In this document: piece by piece, positions 34,830-44,106 of the stretch
How the letters are laid out: every line of letters begins with the position of its first letter
Position numbering within the stretch: the stretch's first letter is position 1
Program-made: the position numbers and the translations under genes
Notes under the pieces: generated by a model
The model's database searches: none
What the model saw: only the letters and a program-made list of their open reading frames with translations
Told to the model about the DNA's origin: nothing
Assembly (NCBI GenBank): GCA_963820105.1
Contig: CAWFYI010000003.1
Span: 1 to 64,000, forward strand
Reading direction: 5' to 3'
From: CAWFYI01 sp963820105
GTDB taxonomy: Bacteria; Patescibacteriota; Saccharimonadia; Saccharimonadales; UBA4665
DNA length: 64,000 nucleotides

Positions 34830-36764
34830 CTAATTCGCTCCGGCTGTCGCAGTATTCCAGTACGGTCGGTTTGCATTGTTATACAGCACCAGGTTGCCGT
34901 CCTGCTGTATGACCAGCCTAAGGCCAGGATAACCGGCGGTGTGGCTATACCATAGCGGGCGTCCATTATTGTCGTAGAGTACCAGGTTGCCATCCAATTG
35001 CATGGCCAGGAAAGACACTGACTTACCGTCAGTACCGGTTGACCACAACGCATGGGTAGGAGAGTACAAAACCAGATTACCGTCGGCCTGCATTATCAGA
35101 TGGAAACGCCGATCAGCAGTATCTATGCTTTGGCCGGGATAGAGACGGGCCGCTGTTGCACCGGGCTTCAGTGATGTATTCACGTAGGAAAGATGATCAG
35201 GATTATGAACCGTATAGCTTGCCCACAGGGCGGCGTTTGAGCTGCTGTAGACTACCATATTGCCATCTGTTTGCAGCACAAGCCTTGCACCGGAATTGCC
35301 CTCAGTCTGCGTACTCCACAAAGCCACGTTGTTTTGGTTATATAAAACCAAGTTGCCATCAGTCTGCATGACCAAGCGATTAGCGGAACTCCCCTGCGTC
35401 CCGGTTTCCCAAGAGATATTAAAATCTGAATACAGCACCAGATTGCCGTCGCTCTTGATGGTTAGGACAGACTGAGAGTCCGTTGATAACAATGAACTGC
35501 CTTTGTTAAGCGTCTGCCCGGATGTGAGGGTGGAGTTATTACTATTGTTTGCCGATCCTGTACTATTCACGTTCACCGTCACGAAAAACCCCAGGTCATT
35601 AAGCCAGGTCTGGCCTTCGATTAGCGGATTGAAGTATTCGTTATAGGTGCCAGTAGTGCCGGGGGCCTGCATCTCAAACTGGAAAGTTCCCACATCTCCG
35701 GGAACGACCGAACTCTCGAGCAGCTGAGTCGGCCTGCTGTTGGACAGCCAATTTCCGTCAGCGAAACTGCTGGCCCGGTCCATCGGGCGCGAGGTGCCTA
35801 GATGCATGTTGGACTGGGTCCAAGTCTGGTAGCCTATATTTCTGGCTTTCAGCGTCATGTAAATCTTGCCCCCGGGCGCGACCGTAGGAGTTGCCGAGAA
35901 CTGCTGTGTGCGACCGGCATCTGAATAGGCCCACTGGCCTTCATAGGCCCAGGCGTACGGCGTAGAAGTCTGGGTCGAGCCGAACCACAGCTGGAAGTAG
36001 TAAACGAAGTTATAACTGCCCGAATAGCCCGTCTCTGAGTACGGACCAACGTAGGGCGTGTAGCAGTAAAGCGATGCTGTGGCGGCATTAGCTATAGTAA
36101 TCGTCCTTGCCGAGCCACCGGAATTCGTGAAGGTTACCGTGTTGCCCGGGTAAAGCCCTGCCGAATAAAACCCTGCATGGGCGCTGGAGCAAGGGTAATT
36201 GTTGCCCGGGTGCCAGCTTAGCCAATCCGCATGATGAAGAGCGCCTTCGTAGTTATAGCGCAGTATCCAAGTGCCATTGTCTACTTGGCTGAAGAAACCC
36301 ACATATCCGCTACAGGAGTTGTAGCCCATAGCGCAGTTTATCTGGGAAGCGGATGGAGAGGGGTCTGTTATAAGGGACTGTTCCTTTTCCAGCGTAGCGA
36401 GGATGCTGCGGGGACTGATTCCGTAAGCCTGCGCGGAGTCGAAGATTATCTGAGCTACCGATATGCGCTGGCCGCAGTGATGGTAATAGGGCGCAATGGT
36501 GGAGTCGCAAGCCTCTACGTCGGAGTAGCCTGCTATTCCGCCGTGCTCGCTGGACAGGAACGCCTGGATCTGACTGGCATTCATGGAGCTGGTATTGGTG
36601 AACGTGGGATTGTCTATGAGATTGCTGGGGTTGTAACTGGGCGAAAAGGCATGGGCGCGCTGTAGCGGCAGCATGATGCTGGCTGCCATCAGCAGAAATA
36701 CAGACAACACCAGAAATGCAGCATTCTTTTTACTCAAACCGGTCCTAAGTGCTGAAACTAACAT
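34830..36764 (-). CDS. Secreted B-lectin protein with lysozyme-like and NBR1-Ig-like domains
   Basis: A 644-residue exported protein. A signal peptide (AAFLVLSVFLLMAASIMLPL, cleavage near AHA) is followed by a Cys-containing domain of about 200 residues (MNASQIQAFLSSEHGG, ISVAQIIFDSAQAYGISPRS, LATLEKEQSLI), like a lysozyme-like module of actinobacterial surface proteins. Residues about 280-400 resemble an NBR1-type Ig-like fold. The C-terminal 220 residues hold six copies of the bulb-lectin motif (DGNLVLY or DGNMVVY), i.e. about two B-lectin domains that bind mannose-type sugars. It is probably a surface adhesin. It overlaps the upstream gene by 20 nt. Confidence 0.85.
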   Translation of the reverse strand: MLVSALRTGLSKKNAAFLVLSVFLLMAASIMLPLQRAHAFSPSYNPSNLIDNPTFTNTSSMNASQIQAFLSSEHGGIAGYSDVEACDSTIAPYYHHCGQRISVAQIIFDSAQAYGISPRSILATLEKEQSLITDPSPSASQINCAMGYNSCSGYVGFFSQVDNGTWILRYNYEGALHHADWLSWHPGNNYPCSSAHAGFYSAGLYPGNTVTFTNSGGSARTITIANAATASLYCYTPYVGPYSETGYSGSYNFVYYFQLWFGSTQTSTPYAWAYEGQWAYSDAGRTQQFSATPTVAPGGKIYMTLKARNIGYQTWTQSNMHLGTSRPMDRASSFADGNWLSNSRPTQLLESSVVPGDVGTFQFEMQAPGTTGTYNEYFNPLIEGQTWLNDLGFFVTVNVNSTGSANNSNNSTLTSGQTLNKGSSLLSTDSQSVLTIKSDGNLVLYSDFNISWETGTQGSSANRLVMQTDGNLVLYNQNNVALWSTQTEGNSGARLVLQTDGNMVVYSSSNAALWASYTVHNPDHLSYVNTSLKPGATAARLYPGQSIDTADRRFHLIMQADGNLVLYSPTHALWSTGTDGKSVSFLAMQLDGNLVLYDNNGRPLWYSHTAGYPGLRLVIQQDGNLVLYNNANRPYWNTATAGAN

Positions 36765-37302
36765 TGATTTCCACTATGTCCTCTTCCGCGCCATTACTTG
36801 GGTTAGGGTAGTATACCTCTAATTTTCCGCTATTTGAATGCGGGGTGAACTTAAGTATGCCAGAGAATTTTCCATCAACTACCTTAAGATTACCTTGAGC
36901 TATCAGACCTACCGAGTTGTCCTTAAGGATGAACTGGACGCTGCTGACCTTAGCCAAACCGCTCAGCGTGTCGCCAGAGCGCACCGTAGTGTTGGGCGAA
37001 GGTAGCTGAAGCGTGATGTTGCCGGAAGTTGACAAGACCCACTGGGACGATGGCGGCAGTGTGCCGCTGGTCTTTCCATTCTGGTCCACCACGCCACCGT
37101 CGCGGTTTCCATTCGTGACCGTGGATTCAGGCACCTTGTGCGGCGTAGGCTTGGACGTCGTGCCGGTGACTTTGCTTTTACTCTTGCTGGCAGCAAGGTT
37201 AGGGTTTGAGTTGTGGTTATGATAAATCCAAGCTCCGCCGGCCACCAACACAATCAGTAGGCCTAAGAGAACCTTCTTGCTTAAAAAACTGCGCTTGCTC
37301 AT
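36745..37302 (-). CDS. Membrane-anchored protein with Gmad2/Ig-like domain
   Basis: A 185-residue protein with an N-terminal membrane anchor (KVLLGLLIVLVAGGAWIY), a Ser/Thr/Lys-rich linker to about residue 80, and a beta-rich domain (ITLQLPSPNTTVRSGDTLSG, VDGKFSGILKFTPHSNSGKL) resembling the Gmad2 immunoglobulin-like domain of spore/sporulation-associated proteins. It overlaps the lectin gene by 20 nt and should be co-transcribed with it, so it may display or anchor the lectin. An extended -10 (TGGTATTAT) lies 26 nt upstream of the ATG. Confidence 0.7.
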   Translation of the reverse strand: MSKRSFLSKKVLLGLLIVLVAGGAWIYHNHNSNPNLAASKSKSKVTGTTSKPTPHKVPESTVTNGNRDGGVVDQNGKTSGTLPPSSQWVLSTSGNITLQLPSPNTTVRSGDTLSGLAKVSSVQFILKDNSVGLIAQGNLKVVDGKFSGILKFTPHSNSGKLEVYYPNPSNGAEEDIVEINVSFST

Positions 37303-37455
37303 ATTTTTATTTTATTCCGTCCACACACATAATACCATAAAGTTTAAGAAATTGACAAGCGCACACATCTGTTAAAAATTGCAAGACAACGTTAAATGAA
37401 AGATTGGTCTGTCCATATTTCTTTTCACGCACCGCGGCAGTATAGAATATACGTA

Positions 37456-39585
37456 ATGGATAAATCCAAATATCGGCCTTCTGTATTGAGGTTTTGGCTC
37501 TCCAAGGGCTGGGTGCAGTGGCTTCTGGCGGCCGTATTCTTCTTTTTTGCTTCCTGGTTCTTCATGGGCAGTGCCATCAATAATTGTTCGACCACCACGA
37601 CCGCTTTGGGAAGTGATAGCACAGGCGGCTTAGCGTGGATGCAGTGGGCTGGCGGTAACGACCTGAGCTGGGGGCATACGGACAAAAGCAACTATCCTTA
37701 CGGGGAAAATCTTAATCAACCGCAGAATATAACCTCAGCCCTGTTAATTTTTATATATAAAGTATTCGCCTCGTTAACTACACCTATATGCGGGCTCAAC
37801 CTTTTAGAGCTACTGGGCTACATGTCAACCGGGCTGGTAATGTACGGACTGATCAGATGGTTGCTGAAACGCAATGACATCGCGGTGTTCGCGGGGTTTG
37901 CCGCCACGTTCGTGCCTTTCCATCTTGTAAATGCCCAAAGTCACATCAATTACATATACGGGAGCACGTTTATAGGTGTGATATGGGCTTACCTGTGGCT
38001 CATAAGCAGGCCTACTTATAAAAGGGCGTTGGTATTAGGCGCGGTCAGCGCGATTGGATTCTACTTTGATGGTTATTTTATATTTATCACCGGGGTCCTG
38101 CTTGCCGGCCTGTTTGCGTCTTCGTTCATATACGACCTGCTTAGATCGCTACTAGGCCACACCAATTCCGTCGCCATATGGAGGGAGGCCTTGCACAGAG
38201 CCAAGTATCTGGTGGTTGCAGGGCTTTCTTTAGGCTTGCTGCTGGCTCCAATACTAATTACTTACGAAAAGCACGGTGCGGCTATAAATTACTCCTTGGC
38301 CACCGGCAGAAGTAAGGTAAAATCAGAAACCGAGCTATATGGGGTTAAGCCGATTGAGTTCGTACTCCCCAGCTATAACAGCGCGTTGATGCCACCGGGC
38401 TACCCCAAATGGCGGGAGACCAAACTGCACGGCTCCAACTTTTCGGAGGCCACCTTATATATAGGTTACACGGTAATGATCCTGGCACTTATCAGCATCG
38501 CCGGCGTTTTTTACTGGAAACACAGACGCACTAAAGCGCAAAACATACCTTACGTTCACCTGGTATTCACGGCCGCTTTCACTTTCCTTGTTTGCTTGCT
38601 ACTGTCGCTGCCGGCCGAAGTCACATTGTTTGGCAGACAGTTTCAGACCCCAGTGAACACATTAACTGATCTGACGAGCGCATGGCGGACTCTGTCCCGG
38701 ATGTTCCTGGCAATCGACCCTTTAATGATCGTTTTGGCAAGTTTGGGGCTGTATATTATTACTAAAAACAGGCCAAAGGCCGTACGCCTTGCCATCGTTA
38801 TGATTTGCGGTCTATTGCTCTTCTTTGAATATTTACCGTGGCCGCTGCATGCCAATGGCGACCTGTACAAGGACGCTCCGTCTACCTATAGACACTTGCG
38901 CAGGGATCACAACGTTAAACTAGTAGCTGAGTACCCGTTTGCCAGCTTTGTTGACACCCCGGAAATATTTACCTACCAGCCGGTGGACAACAAGACCTTA
39001 TTGAATGCTAGCACCTCTGTTATTTCGAGAGGTCCTTTCGATGCCAGCATCGCCGGGTTGAACGACCCTCAGACCCTGGGTGTGCTGAAGCGCCTAGATG
39101 TGGACGTAATATTGGCGCATGGCTTCAGTTCCGACAATCCCGATTTAGTGACTTACTACCAAGCGCACAATACGCACCCCAACAACAAGACCGTGGCCGC
39201 TGACGCGCTGTATTCCTACACCATTCGCGACCCTGTAACGCCTCGAGACGCGTCGTTAATTATTAAGAAAGGTTATGAATCGCTATCAGTCGACAACTAT
39301 CAGATCAGTCATCGTTATGTAACCAATAAGGCGACCATGGGCATAGGCTCGGTAAATTACAGCCCCCTGGCTAAAAACTATGACGTACGCTTTGAAGTTG
39401 CCAGCATCTGTCCGGTTAACGCTCATGTCACAGTCATGCAATTTGGCAAGGTCTTATGGTCCGGCTCGGCCGGGGAACAACCTGTGCCTATAAATCTGGC
39501 TGTGGCCAGTAAAGACTTTTATGTGCAAACCGCTTACTGCTCAATTGGCATCACAAACATGAGTGCAGATCCCCTATCACCGTAG
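37456..39585 (+). CDS. Polytopic membrane protein, GT-C glycosyltransferase-like
   Basis: About 709 residues from ATG 37456; the frame extends to 37396, but a -10 box at 37441-37448 lies between, so the shorter start is preferred. It has a dozen or so hydrophobic segments in the first 480 residues (FFFASWFFMGSAINN, YVHLVFTAAFTFLVCLLLSL), then a soluble, probably outward-facing C-terminal domain of about 230 residues. The layout resembles lipid-linked-sugar-using GT-C enzymes (YfhO/GT39-like). I cannot name the substrate. It lies in the glycan locus next to the WecB-like epimerase. Confidence 0.65.
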   Translation: MDKSKYRPSVLRFWLSKGWVQWLLAAVFFFFASWFFMGSAINNCSTTTTALGSDSTGGLAWMQWAGGNDLSWGHTDKSNYPYGENLNQPQNITSALLIFIYKVFASLTTPICGLNLLELLGYMSTGLVMYGLIRWLLKRNDIAVFAGFAATFVPFHLVNAQSHINYIYGSTFIGVIWAYLWLISRPTYKRALVLGAVSAIGFYFDGYFIFITGVLLAGLFASSFIYDLLRSLLGHTNSVAIWREALHRAKYLVVAGLSLGLLLAPILITYEKHGAAINYSLATGRSKVKSETELYGVKPIEFVLPSYNSALMPPGYPKWRETKLHGSNFSEATLYIGYTVMILALISIAGVFYWKHRRTKAQNIPYVHLVFTAAFTFLVCLLLSLPAEVTLFGRQFQTPVNTLTDLTSAWRTLSRMFLAIDPLMIVLASLGLYIITKNRPKAVRLAIVMICGLLLFFEYLPWPLHANGDLYKDAPSTYRHLRRDHNVKLVAEYPFASFVDTPEIFTYQPVDNKTLLNASTSVISRGPFDASIAGLNDPQTLGVLKRLDVDVILAHGFSSDNPDLVTYYQAHNTHPNNKTVAADALYSYTIRDPVTPRDASLIIKKGYESLSVDNYQISHRYVTNKATMGIGSVNYSPLAKNYDVRFEVASICPVNAHVTVMQFGKVLWSGSAGEQPVPINLAVASKDFYVQTAYCSIGITNMSADPLSP

Positions 39586-39638
39586 GTACTATAGGGACAT
39601 AGATGATATAGTACGTAAAACGGCGGCATTTAAGTTAG

Positions 39639-40760
39639 ATGATTATTGTTATTTATGGCACGACAGGCGAACTTATAAAACTTTTGCCTCTGCTCAAGTC
39701 TACAGACCCCCGGTCTTACCTCACAATTTGCACCTACCAACAGCCAGAACAACTAAAGGAACTTTTTAAATCCACCGGCTTGCCGGCGCCCGATATCAAG
39801 ATAGGGCAATCCGAAGACGCATCTGACTTAAAAAAATTCAGCTCAATTCCACTATGGTTTTTGCGCGTATGGATCGGGTTTTTTAAAAACAGGCGGGCAA
39901 TTAAGAAAGCAGTAACAGCCGACAGTAAGCACAAAAGTCTGGTTGTGGTGCACGGCGATACTTTCACGACCTTGTCCGGCTCCATCATGGGCAAACTACT
40001 GCGACTGCCGGTAGCTCATGTAGAGGCCGGCTTGCGTAGCCACAATTGGCGCCACCCGTTTCCGGAAGAAATAAATCGCATTTGTACCTCTAAAATCGCC
40101 CGGCTTCATTTCGCGCCTGGAGACAAACCGGTGGAGAACCTGCGTCGCGAGCATACAAAGGGTCGGATAGTGAATACTCGGTACAACACGGTGCTGGACA
40201 GTTTAAGATTAGCCAACGATGCCGACAGCGATGCCGAACGCGGACTGCCGAGCAGGTATTGCCTGGTATCCATACACCGCAATGAGCTCCTGGCCCAGCC
40301 CAAAGAGGTTAAGCAAATATTATCTCGGATACGCACTTTCGCTGACATCATACCCATAGTCTTTGTAGATCACCCCATTACCAAAGAACGTATACACAGC
40401 CTGAGCTTTGACGATATATTAAAATCCGAAAAAATTGTCCGCCTGCCCAAACAAAACTACTTCGACTTCATACGACTGCTCGCCAAGGCTGACTGCGTCA
40501 TAACGGACAGCGGCGGCTTGCAAGAGGAAGCGGCTTACTTGGGCACGCCGTGCCTGGTTCATCGTAAAGCTACCGAACGCAACGAAGGCCTGGATGCCAA
40601 CGTGGTTCTTTCGAAGTATGATCCTAAAAGGGTCGAAGCCTTCTGCGCTGGCTATGAAAGTTACAGGAGAAAGGCTATAGCCGGCAGCATAAGCCCCACC
40701 AAAACCGTACTTTCTGAGCTGGAGCGCTTAGGCTATTTGGATTTTTTGGCTACTATGTAG
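39639..40760 (+). CDS. wecB: UDP-N-acetylglucosamine 2-epimerase family (WecB-like)
   Basis: A 373-residue GT-B-like epimerase that converts UDP-GlcNAc into UDP-ManNAc for surface polysaccharides. It shows VHGDTFTTLSGSIMGKLLRL, AHVEAGLRSHNWRHPFPEEI with the conserved Glu, RLHFAPGDKPVENL, and ADCVITDSGGLQEEAAYLGT, the UDP-binding DSGG...EE motif. The Arg/His set typical of WecB is present. Slightly shorter N-terminus than the E. coli enzyme. Its last 28 bases overlap the convergent glycosyltransferase gene. Confidence 0.87.
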   Translation: MIIVIYGTTGELIKLLPLLKSTDPRSYLTICTYQQPEQLKELFKSTGLPAPDIKIGQSEDASDLKKFSSIPLWFLRVWIGFFKNRRAIKKAVTADSKHKSLVVVHGDTFTTLSGSIMGKLLRLPVAHVEAGLRSHNWRHPFPEEINRICTSKIARLHFAPGDKPVENLRREHTKGRIVNTRYNTVLDSLRLANDADSDAERGLPSRYCLVSIHRNELLAQPKEVKQILSRIRTFADIIPIVFVDHPITKERIHSLSFDDILKSEKIVRLPKQNYFDFIRLLAKADCVITDSGGLQEEAAYLGTPCLVHRKATERNEGLDANVVLSKYDPKRVEAFCAGYESYRRKAIAGSISPTKTVLSELERLGYLDFLATM

Positions 40761-41680
40761 AGCGGACGATTCTGGGTTTCGTTATGAATACTTTCTGTGT
40801 AGAGCGCTAGCAGCCACTGGCAAATCAGCACTAATCCCACTAGAAAGCTCAGGAAGAGCGCCAATATAGCAGTGCCTGTTATATTTAGATCTAAAGGATC
40901 GTTGAACACGTAGTTTTCCAAGAACAAAAATATACCGAGGCAGGCCGACACAATGGTTACGATGAAGCCCAGAAAGCCGGTGATTTGCAACGGTTTGGTC
41001 GATTGCGAGGTAAATGAATGCAGTGCAAGCCTGACCAGCTTTCTAAAATTGTAAGCGGGTTGACCGCTGTGGCGCTCCGGTGACACAAACCCCACATAAG
41101 CCCTTTTAAAGCCTAGCCAATCAATAAGGCCGCGCGTAATCCGACTGCGCTCAGTAAGTTTGTTGAACTCTTCAACCACCTTGCGGTCCATAAGCCTGAA
41201 GTCAGTAGCGCCCGCAATCGTATCGCCGCTCAAGAAATTCAGGGCTACATAATGCAGCTTGGACCCGTAGCGTTTTACAAGGCCTTCTTTTTTGTTTTGC
41301 TTACGTACGCCCACTACCACGTCAAAACCCTTGCGCCATTCGGCCAAAAAATCCTTTATTACTCCGACGGGATGTTGCCCGTCGGCATCCATGATGACAA
41401 CCGCGTCCCCCTTGGCTTGGGCCAAGCCGGCGCTGGTGGCCGCTTCCTTGCCAAAGTTACGAGACAGGCTTATATAGTGGACATAAGCATCTTTGGCGAC
41501 CAGGGACTCTATAATCTTCAAGGAATCGTCATAGCTGCCGTCGTCCACAAAAATAATTTCATAACGAGCAGCATTGTGATTTTCGAAAAATTCCTTGATC
41601 TTGGAATACAGCCATTCAAGGTTGCTATCTTCGTTATGTACGGGTATGACCAGACTGATCAAGGGCTTTTTAGGGCGCAT
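40733..41680 (-). CDS. GT2 glycosyltransferase, polyprenyl-phosphate sugar synthase type (DPM1/GtrB-like)
   Basis: A 315-residue inverting enzyme that would charge undecaprenyl phosphate with a hexose. It starts LISLVIPVHNEDSNLEWLYS and has VDDGSYDDSLKII, VIMDADGQHP (DXD-type metal site) and GATDFRLMDRKV. Two C-terminal membrane helices (GFLGFIVTIVSACLGIFLF, ALFLSFLVGLVLICQWLLA) are typical of the GtrB group. It overlaps the epimerase gene tail to tail by 28 bp. A purine-rich GAGGAAGAGG lies upstream of the ATG. Confidence 0.9.
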   Translation of the reverse strand: MRPKKPLISLVIPVHNEDSNLEWLYSKIKEFFENHNAARYEIIFVDDGSYDDSLKIIESLVAKDAYVHYISLSRNFGKEAATSAGLAQAKGDAVVIMDADGQHPVGVIKDFLAEWRKGFDVVVGVRKQNKKEGLVKRYGSKLHYVALNFLSGDTIAGATDFRLMDRKVVEEFNKLTERSRITRGLIDWLGFKRAYVGFVSPERHSGQPAYNFRKLVRLALHSFTSQSTKPLQITGFLGFIVTIVSACLGIFLFLENYVFNDPLDLNITGTAILALFLSFLVGLVLICQWLLALYTESIHNETQNRPLYIVAKKSK

Positions 41681-41721
41681 ATACTAACCTCTTCCTCATG
41701 ACATGATAGTACATTTCTTAT

Positions 41722-42786
41722 ATGATAGGTAAGATAATGCCCAAAAAACCGACTTCTTTCAACCAGTCGCCGGCCAGTTTGTCCGTTGTGATTCCTGCTT
41801 ATAACGCAGCCGCGTGGTTGCCGCTTTCAGTGCCCAAAATCGCCAAAGCAATCAAGGTTGCAGGGATCAGCAAGGCCGAAATCATTGTGGTTGACGATGG
41901 GTCTACTGATGACACTTCCGCGGCGGCCCACTCGCTGAAGCTGGACTACCCTGTGAAGGTAATTTCACAAAAAAACGGCGGCCGGTTCCTGGCTCGTTGT
42001 GCAGGAGCGGACGCCGCACGTTACGAGTACATACTTTTCATAGACACCAGAGTTTTCATAAACAAGAATTCCCTTCGCTACATCGCGGAGCAAATGAAAT
42101 CCAAGCCGGAAGCCTCGGTCTGGAGTAGCCACGTAATAATAGACAAGAGCGGCAATCCTTATGCCAGATTCTGGGAGGCTGTCACATTCATTTCGTGGAG
42201 AAAATATTTCGCTCACCCCCGCGACTGCTCATATGGTATTGCCGAATTTGATCACTATCCAAAGGGCACCACGTGTTTCTTCGCCCCAAAAAAAATTATC
42301 CTTGAGGCTAACGAGTGGTTCAAGCAAAATACGCGCGGCGCCAAAGCCTCCAATGACGATACCCTGCTTATAAGACACATAGCCGAGAAGAATCGCATAA
42401 ACTTGAGCCCGAATTTCTCGTGCACCTACCATGCCCGCTCGGGATTGAACCAATTTTCCAAACACGCTTATCATCGAGGTAAAGTCTTCGTGGACGGTTT
42501 CCTGCGCCGAGACGGCAATCGGTTCTTTTGGCCGCTGGTGGCGTTTCTGGTGCTGTCGATCATCGTGCCCGTTTTCCTGATTATATGTACGCAATATATA
42601 GGCCCGGCGCTCTTGCTGCTGGCCGCCGCCTGGGCGCTTGAATTTTTAGTGGCTTTGGCTCTGCGGGTTCCGGGCAAGGATGCACTCAGCCTGTTCGTTC
42701 TTAGCCCGCTGTTCGCCGTGGTATACGGCCTAGGAATCTGGGTCGCCGTGTTTGACATCTACGTACGCCGGGCACGCCCCGTTTGA
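41722..42786 (+). CDS. GT2 glycosyltransferase with C-terminal membrane helices
   Basis: A 354-residue protein; starts are possible at ATG 41722 or 41740. The GT-A domain has LSVVIPAYNAAAWLPLSVPK, IIVVDDGSTDDTSAAAHSL and a DXD-like YILFIDTRVF. Two or three hydrophobic helices close the C-terminus (LVAFLVLSIIVPVFLIICTQ, LSPLFAVVYGLGIWVAVFDI). It probably adds a sugar to a lipid-linked acceptor. The end overlaps the convergent flippase gene by 28 bp. Confidence 0.88.
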   Translation: MIGKIMPKKPTSFNQSPASLSVVIPAYNAAAWLPLSVPKIAKAIKVAGISKAEIIVVDDGSTDDTSAAAHSLKLDYPVKVISQKNGGRFLARCAGADAARYEYILFIDTRVFINKNSLRYIAEQMKSKPEASVWSSHVIIDKSGNPYARFWEAVTFISWRKYFAHPRDCSYGIAEFDHYPKGTTCFFAPKKIILEANEWFKQNTRGAKASNDDTLLIRHIAEKNRINLSPNFSCTYHARSGLNQFSKHAYHRGKVFVDGFLRRDGNRFFWPLVAFLVLSIIVPVFLIICTQYIGPALLLLAAAWALEFLVALALRVPGKDALSLFVLSPLFAVVYGLGIWVAVFDIYVRRARPV

Positions 42787-44021
42787 AAATAGGGCAATCT
42801 GGCCAACAGCCAATAAGCCGCGAAACCTAACAGCAGGGAAGCCCAAAGCAGTCTTATCATCTGGAGCGGCGTGTCAGCGAAAATTGGAGGCAGGGTAGTA
42901 CAGCTCAACAGGCTAGAGCCAGCCAGAAGCGCCGCTTTGCGCTGTCTGGTAACCAGCAGATAAAAAGCGTAAAGGGCCAGAGCCACTAAGGTTAACTGGT
43001 ACAGAGTTGCGAATATCAGCAGGTTGCCCTGTCCTCCGAAACTGTTTCCAAGCAGAATCTTGGTCAAATAGTTCCTTAGGACCAGCTCCACTACCACGGC
43101 GCCGAAAGTTATGGCTCCAAGTAATTTGTACGCCGTTCCCAAAACGCGCCGGTTAATCGAGGAATCGCCAATCCTGATTTCAGGCATAACTATCCATATC
43201 AGCAGGAAGCCCAGGAAGTAGAGAGCGTTACTTAGCACGCTGATCCCGCTATAAACTCCGGCTTCGCTCGGGCCGAACAGGATTTTCGCTAATGAGATAT
43301 CGAAGTTCTGCAGAAAACTTAAAGCACCGACTACCAGTAAGCATTCCAGGAAGTATTTTCTCATATCAAACAGGAACCTTTTCTCCGCCGGGTCGCTTTT
43401 AGAGAAAACTGAAGCCAGACCGGGCAATTTTATACCCCCAGGCGTGAAGCGTACGACCAACAGCCCAACCAGAGTGCCAGCCAAAAGGCCCAGAAGGCCG
43501 CCAGCCGTACCTAAGGCCGCGGCCAATAGGGCGCCGAACACTAGTTTGCCTGCGCTAGCCGATACGTTGAAACTCCCGACCCTGATCATCTCTTTGTTGC
43601 CCTGCAAATAGCCGGTCCAAATGATGCTCGGCACGGACGTCAGCAAGATGAGGCCGAGGATTATGAAATAACCCGGGTTTTCGATTTTTAACAGATGATT
43701 CAGGTAAGGCGAGGCTATCAGGAACAGTACAGTCACAGCCAGGAAGAACAGTATCAGGTTTTTCTGTATGATCTGGGCGTGGCTTCGGGCCTTTTCCTCG
43801 GACTGTGATTTTACAAGGTATATAGAGATGACATTGAATGCCAACAAAAGGCCCAGCAACTGATTGGAAAATGCTACGATAACGGCGAAATCACCGAACT
43901 GCTCGGTAGTTAGGATGCGCGCCAGTACAGGGTATAAGGCGTAGGCTAACAAAGCGCCCGCCAAGGACAAACCGGTGAACAAACCGGAACGAACATAAAA
44001 ATTGGGCAACTTGGCTCGCAT
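42759..44021 (-). CDS. wzx: Polysaccharide flippase, Wzx/MATE-like
   Basis: A 420-residue protein with about 12 membrane helices and the N-terminal pattern of polysaccharide exporters (SGLFTGLSLAGALLAYALYP, then VLARILTTEQFGDFAVIVAF). It would flip undecaprenyl-linked oligosaccharides across the membrane. The start ATG lies 9 nt from a TATTAT box and is divergent from the next glycosyltransferase. Together with the WaaL/Wzy-like protein near 59 kb it suggests a Wzy-type pathway besides the ABC exporter. Confidence 0.85.
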   Translation of the reverse strand: MRAKLPNFYVRSGLFTGLSLAGALLAYALYPVLARILTTEQFGDFAVIVAFSNQLLGLLLAFNVISIYLVKSQSEEKARSHAQIIQKNLILFFLAVTVLFLIASPYLNHLLKIENPGYFIILGLILLTSVPSIIWTGYLQGNKEMIRVGSFNVSASAGKLVFGALLAAALGTAGGLLGLLAGTLVGLLVVRFTPGGIKLPGLASVFSKSDPAEKRFLFDMRKYFLECLLVVGALSFLQNFDISLAKILFGPSEAGVYSGISVLSNALYFLGFLLIWIVMPEIRIGDSSINRRVLGTAYKLLGAITFGAVVVELVLRNYLTKILLGNSFGGQGNLLIFATLYQLTLVALALYAFYLLVTRQRKAALLAGSSLLSCTTLPPIFADTPLQMIRLLWASLLLGFAAYWLLARLPYFQTGRARRT

Positions 44022-44106
44022 CAGCTATCAATAATAGTTGAGATTAGCCACTGAGCCAAGCTGGAGCCAGTGTGCCAGCCTGCTTCAAGTAAGCTACAAT
44101 ACGGTG

